This document shows positions 28,234 through 37,104 of a stretch of DNA of 64,000 bases, piece after piece; position 1 is the stretch's first letter, and every line of letters begins with the position of its first letter. This DNA is from an uncultured Bacteroidia bacterium (lineage in GTDB: Bacteria; Bacteroidota; Bacteroidia; Bacteroidales; Prolixibacteraceae): NCBI GenBank assembly GCA_903850335.1, contig CAINLJ010000013.1, positions 1 to 64,000 on the forward strand. Direction: 5' to 3'. Made by a program: the position numbers and the translations under genes. Below the pieces are notes generated by a model. It was not told where the DNA came from. It worked only from the letters and a program-made list of their open reading frames with translations, and searched no databases.

Positions 28234-31200
28234 ATGAAAAAAAAACCCAATCTAAACAGGGGGAGGGAACTCCTGTTTAAAAAAGTGTCACGTATTATGA
28301 AACTATTCTTAGCTATTTTGGTGATTACAATCACGCAGGCAACGGCAAGTGTATATTCACAAACTGTCCGTCTGAACCTCAAAATGGAGAATGCGACAAT
28401 TGCCGAGGTTTTTGATGCAGTTGAAAAGCAATCCGAGTTTTTCTTTTTCTACAATAAAGGGCAGATCAATGATCAGAAAAAGGTTTCTATCGATTTGCAG
28501 GACAGTAAGATAGATGAAGTTTTGGCCACAGTCTTTGGGAAAGATGCTGTGAGCTATGAAATTATTGGCAGAAATATTATCGTTAAATCGACTGATCCTT
28601 CGGGCTCCTCTTCATCACAACAGGCAGGTCAGAAGATATCCGGCAAGGTTACTGACCAGACTGGGAGCGCTCTGCCTGGTGTAACTGTGGTAGTTTCCGG
28701 CACGTCGACAGGAACGATTACTGATGGAGATGGAAATTATAGCCTTACACTTCCTGCTGGTGCAAGAAGTGTGATATTTTCTTTTATTGGATTACAAAGC
28801 CAGGAGATTTTGGTTTCTGGCAAAAGCACGTTAAATATTACAATGAATGAGCTCACGGTGGGTCTGGAAGAGATCGTGGCGATTGGTTATGGAACAACAA
28901 AAAAGCAGGATTTATCTGCGGCTGTTGCTGTTGTTCAAAACGTAGAAAAATTAAAAGAATCTCCTCAGCTAAGTATTGCCGGGATGATTCAGGGACATGT
29001 TCCGGGCGTTACAATCGTTAATCAGGGTGGCCAGCCAGGTGCAGGTCCGCAGGTAACGATACGCGGAACTGGTTCAAAGACTGAAAGTGTATTGTATGTC
29101 GTGAATGGTGTTCCGGATGCTCCATTTAATCCTGAGGATGTTGAATCGATTACTGTTTTAAAGGATGCTGCCTCAGCTGCTATTTATGGTGCACATGCCG
29201 GTTCAGCAGGTGTTATACTTATTACTACACGTCAGGCAAAGGAAGGGAAACCAACGATTGAGTATAATGGATTTTATGGTGTAAGATCGGCATGGAAATT
29301 ACCACAATCACTAACTGCAAGTGATGAGGCAAAGGTTTCGAACCTGGCATACACCAATGCGGGGATGACTCCCCTTTCGGGCTGGGATGTTACAAAGAAT
29401 CCCAACGATCAGGTTAACCGTACAAACTGGATAGGCACAGTTTTCAGGACAGCAGCCGTTCAGCGCCATACGGTTACCGTTAATGGAGGGACAGACAAAC
29501 TTACCACTTTGTTTCAGGCAAAGTACGAAAAAGAGGATGGGACACTTGTAAATACATATACCCAAAATATAACCTTACGGTTCAATTCCAGTTATCAGAT
29601 CAACAAATACCTTAAATTCAAGGAAGATTTGTTCTGGATCAACAACGACAACAGGGGCACTGATACTCAAAGTGGATATACCGGAACTATTTTATCAGCC
29701 ATTTACATGCCAAGGGCGGCAACTCCCTATTATGCCAATGGCAAATTTGGTGGTGTTGGCCCTGTTGATTCCCCTTATCTTGGTATCCATGGTGATGTCG
29801 TCAATCCTCTTGCATCGTTGTTGAGAAATCAGAGCTATGTCCGTAACAGCAATCTACTCTCTACCTCAGAACTTCATCTTACTGATATAGTAAAAGGCCT
29901 GGAAATTACTTCAAGGTTTGCTTACAAAGGTTTTAACTCATTTTACAAGAATTTCAATTATCTGCGCCCTGAGCCAGGTAAGCCAAACAACCAAAACAGC
30001 CTTGATTACAACACAGGAAAGGATTACCATTGGATTTGGGAGAATACAATTAATTACAGCCGAGTATTCGACAGGCACAATCTTGGTTTAATGGCATCAA
30101 CAATGTCAAAGGAAGATGCTAGCAGAAGCTTCGGACTTACTGCCAGAGATTTCACCCGTGAAGATGCATGGGCGCAATATCTTGTAAACGCACAAACTTT
30201 CTCAAAAGACCGTCCCTGGGATGGCGAATATAAAGACCGCAACCTTTCGTATGTTGGACGTGTATCCTATAGTTATGCAGACCGTTATTTCGCCACTGCA
30301 AGTTATCGCCGTGATATAGCAGGTCGCCTCGCTGTTGGAAACCGTTCAAAGGATTATCCCGGAGTCACTGGAGCCTGGAAAATTACTTCAGAGCCCTGGT
30401 TTAAAGTTTCAATAATCGACCTTTTAAAGGTACGTGCCAGCTGGGGTAAAATCGGTAACCTGGGTTCAATTGGGATGTATTATGGATATCCAAGCCTTTC
30501 AGGCGATTACACCTACCAGGTTGGAAACGGGGCCCCTTATTCACCAGCCGCTTATGTTTCGAGCGCATATAATTCTAAGTTATCCTGGGAAACCACACAA
30601 CAAACTGACTTCGGGATTGATGTGCTGATGTTAAAGAAGAGACTTAGCATTACCGCAGATTATTTCATGAAGAAAACTTTTGACCTTATTAAACAGCAGG
30701 ATACCAAATGGACAGCCACTTATGGTGTCAGCGCACCTCTTATCAACGAGGGTGAGATCTCGAATAAAGGATTTGAATTTGCAGCCAACTGGTCTGATAA
30801 AACCGGTGAGCTAAATTATAATGTAGGACTTAACTTCGCGACGTTACAAAACAAAGTAACCTATATCGATCAGAACCCAACATCTTATTGGGCTCATGGT
30901 GATTCATGGAGAGGTATTCTTGCCCCCTTCCGTTCAACAGTCGGTCAGCCCTACTATTCTTATTGGCTGGTTCAAACAGCAGGTATATTTAAGAGTGCCG
31001 CCGAGGTAGCAGCATATACTAAAGATGGCGCTCTTATTCAGCCAAATGCAAAACCTGGAGACCTTAAATTTATTGACAAGAATGGTGATGGGAAAATCAG
31101 TGATGCCGACCGGGTTTATATGGGCAATGCTTTCCCAAAATTCACTTATGGATTCAATGTAAATTTAAACTGGAAAAACTGGGACTTAAGTATGTTCTTC

Positions 31201-31608
31201 CAGGGAGTCAGTGGTGTTAAACTATTTAACGCGTTCAAAGAGTCGACGTTAAATGCTTCTGAGCAAGGTTACAATCGCTGGGACAAAATTCTAGGCGCGT
31301 GGTCACCTACAAACACAGGCTCGTCAATTCCGCAAATTAGCGCAAGTGATGCAAATAAAAACTTTGGAACACCTTCTGACTGGTACCTTGAAAACGGCGA
31401 TTATCTTCGTTTGAAGAACCTTTTAATCGGCTATACATTCAAAAAGACACCTTGGAATGGTTCGCTTAGACTGTATTTCAGCGGAGAGAACCTCCTTACA
31501 TTCACAAAGTATTCAGGAATGGATCCCGAAGTTGGAGGTTACGGTCTTGATGGAGGCCAGTATCCTGTATCAAGAGTATTCTCATTTGGAGCTAAACTTA
31601 ATTTCTAA
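28234..31608 (+). CDS. SusC-like TonB-dependent receptor with STN domain
   Basis: STN region (VRLNLKMENATIAEVFDAVEKQSEFFFFYN), carboxypeptidase-like domain GKVTDQTGSALPGVTVVVSGT, plug and barrel ending in aromatic F. Confidence 0.95.
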   Translation: MKKKPNLNRGRELLFKKVSRIMKLFLAILVITITQATASVYSQTVRLNLKMENATIAEVFDAVEKQSEFFFFYNKGQINDQKKVSIDLQDSKIDEVLATVFGKDAVSYEIIGRNIIVKSTDPSGSSSSQQAGQKISGKVTDQTGSALPGVTVVVSGTSTGTITDGDGNYSLTLPAGARSVIFSFIGLQSQEILVSGKSTLNITMNELTVGLEEIVAIGYGTTKKQDLSAAVAVVQNVEKLKESPQLSIAGMIQGHVPGVTIVNQGGQPGAGPQVTIRGTGSKTESVLYVVNGVPDAPFNPEDVESITVLKDAASAAIYGAHAGSAGVILITTRQAKEGKPTIEYNGFYGVRSAWKLPQSLTASDEAKVSNLAYTNAGMTPLSGWDVTKNPNDQVNRTNWIGTVFRTAAVQRHTVTVNGGTDKLTTLFQAKYEKEDGTLVNTYTQNITLRFNSSYQINKYLKFKEDLFWINNDNRGTDTQSGYTGTILSAIYMPRAATPYYANGKFGGVGPVDSPYLGIHGDVVNPLASLLRNQSYVRNSNLLSTSELHLTDIVKGLEITSRFAYKGFNSFYKNFNYLRPEPGKPNNQNSLDYNTGKDYHWIWENTINYSRVFDRHNLGLMASTMSKEDASRSFGLTARDFTREDAWAQYLVNAQTFSKDRPWDGEYKDRNLSYVGRVSYSYADRYFATASYRRDIAGRLAVGNRSKDYPGVTGAWKITSEPWFKVSIIDLLKVRASWGKIGNLGSIGMYYGYPSLSGDYTYQVGNGAPYSPAAYVSSAYNSKLSWETTQQTDFGIDVLMLKKRLSITADYFMKKTFDLIKQQDTKWTATYGVSAPLINEGEISNKGFEFAANWSDKTGELNYNVGLNFATLQNKVTYIDQNPTSYWAHGDSWRGILAPFRSTVGQPYYSYWLVQTAGIFKSAAEVAAYTKDGALIQPNAKPGDLKFIDKNGDGKISDADRVYMGNAFPKFTYGFNVNLNWKNWDLSMFFQGVSGVKLFNAFKESTLNASEQGYNRWDKILGAWSPTNTGSSIPQISASDANKNFGTPSDWYLENGDYLRLKNLLIGYTFKKTPWNGSLRLYFSGENLLTFTKYSGMDPEVGGYGLDGGQYPVSRVFSFGAKLNF

Positions 31609-31626
31609 TTTTAAAAAATCAGAAAA

Positions 31627-33213
31627 ATGAAAAAAATATATTTCATCTTATTAACCCTCGTTCTTTCTACCTCTTGTTCGAAAGACTGGGTCGACACCAA
31701 GCCTAACGGACTGCCAACTACGGCGTATTTCTGGCAGAGTGAGGAGGATATCAATAAGGCAGTCGCGGCAATGTACATTTCATTACGTTATGAATCAACC
31801 TGGGGACGTAACCTCTTCTGGGTTCAGGCTGCCAGCGATGACCTGATCATTGGACGTACAAAGGCAGATGCCGAAAACATCAAAAACTTTATTTGTTCTG
31901 GCCGCGAAGGATATACAGTTGGCGCCTTCAATGACCTTTACTGGACAATGGATAAGGCAAATCAGCTTCTGGCGAATATTGATAATGCAAAGAATGTTAG
32001 TGATGCGATTAAAAATCGCGCCAAAGGGGAGGCATATTTTATCCGCGGACTGACACACTTCTGGGTAGCTTATTTATACGGCACAGATAAACAAGGAGTT
32101 CCTTATGACGGACCAGAAAATCCGGAATACCAAAAACGAATTCCACCACAATTGGCATCTGTCAAGGATAACTATGCTCAAATAATCTCAGACTTTACAA
32201 AAGCTGCGGATCTCCTTCCCTTATTCCAGACTTATGGCAGTGCCGATCAGGGACGTGCACATAAAGCAGCAGCATGGGGATATATGGTAAAAGCTTATGC
32301 TTACTGGGCTGCCTGGGATAATACTAAATGGGCATTAATTCCTGATTTGTGTGATAAAATTAAGAACGAAGGTGGCCGTGCACTGGCAAAAGTCTCTGGC
32401 GATCCTAAAGCAAGTTTTAGGGCAGCTTTCACAATTGCCCAAAATTGGGGATCCGAGTATATCTGGTCTGTGACATCAGGTACACAGGGAGGCAGTGAAT
32501 TTCCGGGCGTAGTTCTCGAAAATAAAGGATGGGGTAAATATAACGGATGGGGATATTTCCAGCCAACGGAAGAGCTCTACGAAGAATACGAAGCCAATGA
32601 TCCGCGCCGTGAAGTTACAATTCTAAAATTTGGAGACCAGTTTACCTATTTTGGAGTTCCTACAAGGTATAATTCAACAAATAGCCTATCGGGATTCCAG
32701 ATTAACAAATATATGGAGCCCTATAGCTATGGAACAGGTGGTAATTCAGGTTCTAATGCTTTCATTAATCAAAACGGCGATTATCCAACCACTTCCCTGA
32801 ACCTCCCATTGATGCGGTATGCTGAGGTGCTTCTATTTAAAGCTGAGGCACTTATAAATCTCAATAGGGCTTCGGAGGCTGCAGCACCTTTGAACGAAAT
32901 AAGGGCTCGTGTCGGACTCGACCCTGTTGCCACTCCAACACTCGATGCATTGAAACATGAACGCCGCTGTGAGCTTGCCTGCGAATGGACTGACCGGTTT
33001 CATGACTTAAAACGTTGGGGCGATGTGGCTAAAATCCAGATGCCATTACATGGCCGGAGTCATGCCGATAAGACAAATCCTGACTCTCCTTACACAATAG
33101 TTCAAGTATGGAAAGCCAGAACTTACGATCCTGCAAAGGCTATCGTCTGGCCTTACAATCCGGATGAAATTTCACGTTCGAACGGCGCCTATAAACAAAA
33201 TTCAGGCTGGTGA
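31627..33213 (+). CDS. SusD-like nutrient-binding outer membrane lipoprotein
   Basis: Lipoprotein signal STSCSKD; RYAEVLLFKAEALINL, HERRCELACEWTDRFHDLKRWGD. Confidence 0.93.
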   Translation: MKKIYFILLTLVLSTSCSKDWVDTKPNGLPTTAYFWQSEEDINKAVAAMYISLRYESTWGRNLFWVQAASDDLIIGRTKADAENIKNFICSGREGYTVGAFNDLYWTMDKANQLLANIDNAKNVSDAIKNRAKGEAYFIRGLTHFWVAYLYGTDKQGVPYDGPENPEYQKRIPPQLASVKDNYAQIISDFTKAADLLPLFQTYGSADQGRAHKAAAWGYMVKAYAYWAAWDNTKWALIPDLCDKIKNEGGRALAKVSGDPKASFRAAFTIAQNWGSEYIWSVTSGTQGGSEFPGVVLENKGWGKYNGWGYFQPTEELYEEYEANDPRREVTILKFGDQFTYFGVPTRYNSTNSLSGFQINKYMEPYSYGTGGNSGSNAFINQNGDYPTTSLNLPLMRYAEVLLFKAEALINLNRASEAAAPLNEIRARVGLDPVATPTLDALKHERRCELACEWTDRFHDLKRWGDVAKIQMPLHGRSHADKTNPDSPYTIVQVWKARTYDPAKAIVWPYNPDEISRSNGAYKQNSGW

Positions 33214-33295
33214 TCCAATCTGCTTAATCCTTATCCTGAAATAAAAAACTATTCATCGGTTATTTCATTTTTCATGCGATAATCCATTAGATTTT

Positions 33296-33321
33296 ACAAG
33301 AGCCGGAGGTCCGGCTCTTGT
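33296..33321 (+). terminator. Strong intrinsic terminator after SusD
   Basis: acaagagccgg-aggt-ccggctcttgt followed by tttatttta. Confidence 0.9.
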
Positions 33322-33327
33322 TTTATT

Positions 33328-33956
33328 TTATACTTTTGGGTGATTTTTAGCCACCGGCAGGTATCTCCTGAAAAATTCAGCAGAGTCTGTAACCTCTGCC
33401 CGTAAGGTGCCGGATTCAAAAAAGGATATCACATTAAACGTGTTGTTATACATTGTTTTATAATTGGACATTGAGAATGGTTTATCTGACTCCCCTTTAT
33501 TGGAAAGCCAGTGTAGTTTGGCCTGATTTTCTGCAGTAAGTTTTGTATTGGCAAGACTTGCATAGTGAGACAAAAGGTTCAGTGCTTTTTTTCCAAATTG
33601 ATCCGTCGAAGGTGTTTGCCAGGCTTTGCGTATATAACTGGGATCAAATGGCTTCTCAAACTGATTCCTGTAGGTTTGTTCACAAACAGGGCTGGAAGGT
33701 CCAAGTTGCAAGAAATTAATCCTACCTTTGATGCTCAAAATATGCCAAAGAACGCTAACGATAAAATCCTATTGGTGATTTTCTCACTGAATTGCCTGTT
33801 CAGTGAGTCAGCTCACAGCGACCCATGTGAGAATAGCAGGGTAATAGATTGGTAATATTTACCACCCTTATACATACCATCAGGTGCATAAAGCAGATCA
33901 TCACTGTAGGCATATAATATCTCCTTTCCACCTAGAGGCAAAACTAATTGGTGTTA
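33328..33956 (-). pseudogene. Frameshifted remnant of an unidentified gene
   Basis: Two coding-like minus-strand pieces: HQLVLPLGGKEILYAYSDDLLYAPDGMYKGGKYYQSITLLFSHGSL* (~33814-33950), then 33328-33738 ORF SIKGRINFLQLGPSSPVCEQTYRNQFEKPFDPSYIRKAW...; stops between. Confidence 0.5.
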
Positions 33957-34107
33957 ATTTCCCATTATTGCAAATATCCGGAAGACAACACATCATATCT
34001 TCACGAGGAATAATATTTTGGACTTTCATCACGTGAACCATAAACACAAAATTTCCAACTTTGTAACTCAATACATTAATTACTAAGCTCTCTCGAATAT
34101 TTAAGAT

Positions 34108-35874
34108 CTAATCTGTCAAAATATTTACTTCCTTAGGTGCCATAAAAGTTGTATTCACCTTCCCGTTGGGCATTTTTCTGTGTTCAATTTTCACTACTCC
34201 ATATGGGGTAGGGAATGTCCCCTTTACCCATTGCAAATCGCCAAGGTGCGGTTCAATTTTAATTACTTTACAACCTGGTTTTATTACCTTTACACCTAAT
34301 ACATATTGTGTCAACCACGAAGTAGGCCCCGAAGCCCAACCATGACACAAACTGTGGCGTAAACTTTTATAACAATACCCACCATACGTTAAATGAACAT
34401 CCGTTTTCCCTTCCGGAACAAGTTCATCAATTCGGGCACCATTTTTCATCCAGTCGATATCAAAATCTTCCCAGAAAGTTGTTGCACCAAGGTCGAGCAT
34501 ACCGCCCCAATATTGCCGGATATTGTCGATTGCGCCCTGAAAATCGCCAGCCTTTGCGCGCGCCAGGAGCATATAATAACCGTAATAGGTAGACATTTTA
34601 TGAACACTGTCACGGGCCAGTATTTCGGAATTGGTTTTTTCAGGTGAGACTATTTCTGCGAGGGCAAGTAGTGCTGCAGCCTGTTTTGATCCTGACATTT
34701 CGGGTGTATGTTTTTTGAGTTTTGTCAGGCTTAAGCTGCATATTTTTACAGTTTCCACATCACCCAGAATCGTGCAGAGCTCAACGCCTGCCTGGAAAGT
34801 CATGACCATCAATGATTGCAAACCGGCATGAATAGCTAGTATATTCTCGCTTGAGGGCCAATCAAGAAAACGTGTACCATCAAGGATCTCTTTCCCGTCC
34901 GGGTCAATTTTTGTTGAAAGTTGCCGTAATAAAGCCCCAAGGTAAACCTTCTGTTGCTTAAGATAATCGAGATTTCCCTGGTAATAGTACCAGTCACGGT
35001 GGATCAGTATCCACCACATTGAATAGGAGCTGATACCATTCATCCAGTTGGGAAGCGGAGTGATATTACGGACCAGATCAAGGCTTTTCGGAACAACACC
35101 GATGTTTCCGAACACTGAATTTATGGTCATCACCTCAGTGTGCATATCTCCTATCCATACTAGCCGGTCGCGTTTAATACCGTCCCAAAGGTAATCCTGC
35201 ATATTCAGATGAACAGTATAAGCACCTGTCATCCAGATTTTATTGAGCCGCTCGTCATTACAACTGAATGAACCCAGGTAAGGGATATCTCGGTAGGTAA
35301 AGATAGCGTTCACCTCCTTCAACTCCAGTTTTGTGTTAGGATCAACCAGCTGAATGTTGGCAAATCGGAATCCTGAATTGCCAATTTCCAGTCGTCCCAA
35401 CCAGGGTAATTCGACAATAAAATCCCGCATCGCATGGTCATTGGTTGCCCCGTCTTTTGAAATATCGCTCAGAGTTTCACTCACCGATTCCCCTAGCCGT
35501 ATACGGACCTTTGCGGCAGGATTGTTGTTGCTAATGGTTGTTACAAGCTCGATACCACCCTGGATTTCTCTTCCGAAATCAAGGATAATCCCAGGTTTGG
35601 AATCTTTATCACTGATCAACGTAAGGTAGATACCCTGGTTCAGGTCTGCCTGTCCAATGCCAGGTTTAAGGATGTTCTCTGCGTTCAACACCTGTTTTCC
35701 GGAGTGATTATCGTAAACCGAGATAACGCGGGTAGGATTGAGAAATGTCCGCGTTAATGCTGTTGACCTTCCACTTATTCCATCCTTTATAAATACAGGC
35801 GGTAACTGGCCAAAAGATGTTCCTGAAACGCATAAAAGCAAGATCCCCAATAATTTTCGGCTACAAATTTTCAT
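34108..35874 (-). CDS. Alpha-L-rhamnosidase, GH78-like
   Basis: Signal peptide; YLWDGIKRDRLVWIGDMHTEV, SLCHGWASGPTSWLTQYVLGV. Confidence 0.85.
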   Translation of the reverse strand: MKICSRKLLGILLLCVSGTSFGQLPPVFIKDGISGRSTALTRTFLNPTRVISVYDNHSGKQVLNAENILKPGIGQADLNQGIYLTLISDKDSKPGIILDFGREIQGGIELVTTISNNNPAAKVRIRLGESVSETLSDISKDGATNDHAMRDFIVELPWLGRLEIGNSGFRFANIQLVDPNTKLELKEVNAIFTYRDIPYLGSFSCNDERLNKIWMTGAYTVHLNMQDYLWDGIKRDRLVWIGDMHTEVMTINSVFGNIGVVPKSLDLVRNITPLPNWMNGISSYSMWWILIHRDWYYYQGNLDYLKQQKVYLGALLRQLSTKIDPDGKEILDGTRFLDWPSSENILAIHAGLQSLMVMTFQAGVELCTILGDVETVKICSLSLTKLKKHTPEMSGSKQAAALLALAEIVSPEKTNSEILARDSVHKMSTYYGYYMLLARAKAGDFQGAIDNIRQYWGGMLDLGATTFWEDFDIDWMKNGARIDELVPEGKTDVHLTYGGYCYKSLRHSLCHGWASGPTSWLTQYVLGVKVIKPGCKVIKIEPHLGDLQWVKGTFPTPYGVVKIEHRKMPNGKVNTTFMAPKEVNILTD

Positions 35875-35981
35875 TATAATATATTTATTGATAGTAATGA
35901 TAAGAATTCGCTTTGGATCAAAAAATGATTCGCCACTTTTACCTAATGATATTTTTTATTGATTGATAGCTGTATAGATAG

Positions 35982-37001
35982 TTAAACTGTCCCCAGGGGA
36001 ACATCGCCATTGACATACCAATCGAGCGGATCCGCATCGTTTTGCATGTTATCAGACCATTTAAATTCAAAATCGGGATGATGGCAAGTTTCAACGAGTT
36101 GTATTAATGGTGGTGTGATCATCTGCTTATTCCGCTCAACGACAAAATTTATCTTTTGAAAATCGGCCCATTTTCCGCTGACATATTTCTGGAGTTTATT
36201 GCCACCAAAAAAACGGTAATCGTACACCAGCCATCTTGTTTTTGGATTCCAGTCCATATCGAGGTAGAGCCTCATCCAGTTATCCCCCGAATTTGGCGTC
36301 ATGGCAGCAGTAGTTTCGGCGTTGAACCAGATATTTTTCCGGTCGGGGGCAATCTTTAAGAAGTGAAAATCATTTCTCCCAGTGATATTGGTGCAGGTAA
36401 TCGCAGGTTTTGAAACTGCACCCGTGTGGTTTCGTGGCTGCGTATCGCCAGTATAGGAAAATTCAATCCAGGGCCACCCACTCACCTTATGCGACTCGTT
36501 TGGCCATTGTGACTCACGGAAAGTGAAAAAAGATAGGTAATTCTTTCCAACTACAACCTTCGAAATCCAGATGATCAATGGTTTGCCATCCAAATAAAAC
36601 CAGCAATCCGGGTAATAATATGGTGCCCTGACAGCATCCATTTCATTCATGAGTTCATTGGCTTGTTTCGGGTAGACCAACGTTATGGTGGCATCGATCA
36701 CCAAAAGGTCGACAAAAGTATCGGTGAGTAACTGGATGCTACGCATATGTGCCCAGTAATCGGCTCCGCGGTAATAGCCATAAACGCGTTTACCCCAAAA
36801 ATGCATCCCAATCGGTCCACCAGGTTTATACACCCGTTTCACCCAAAAATTATTTTTGTAATCCTGGAGCATCTCGGGATGATTTGCAACAGTACCATTC
36901 GATTGGAGTGTTCTGTCAAGGTCATCGGTTCCTGCTAATGGCTGGCTTCCTGTCGTATAGCATACAAAGACAAACAAGGAGAATATCAGTTGACGTTTCA
37001 T
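35982..37001 (-). CDS. Shortened GH71/99-like paralog with C-terminal CBM9-like domain; catalytic region probably incomplete
   Basis: YGYYRGADYWAHMRS...VDLLVIDAT...CWFYLDGKPLIIW...SFFTFRESQWP then GRNDFHFLKIAPD...FEFKWSDNMQNDADPLDWYVNGDVPLG; lacks the WNEW segment of the longer paralogs. Confidence 0.7.
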   Translation of the reverse strand: MKRQLIFSLFVFVCYTTGSQPLAGTDDLDRTLQSNGTVANHPEMLQDYKNNFWVKRVYKPGGPIGMHFWGKRVYGYYRGADYWAHMRSIQLLTDTFVDLLVIDATITLVYPKQANELMNEMDAVRAPYYYPDCWFYLDGKPLIIWISKVVVGKNYLSFFTFRESQWPNESHKVSGWPWIEFSYTGDTQPRNHTGAVSKPAITCTNITGRNDFHFLKIAPDRKNIWFNAETTAAMTPNSGDNWMRLYLDMDWNPKTRWLVYDYRFFGGNKLQKYVSGKWADFQKINFVVERNKQMITPPLIQLVETCHHPDFEFKWSDNMQNDADPLDWYVNGDVPLGTV

Positions 37002-37104
37002 CGCCGTTAATTTTTTTACACCATTTAAAATTTACAAGTCACACACAAACTTCATATTGGCCTACACTACAATAACTTATAGGAATAATGTATTTATCCC
37101 TTGT

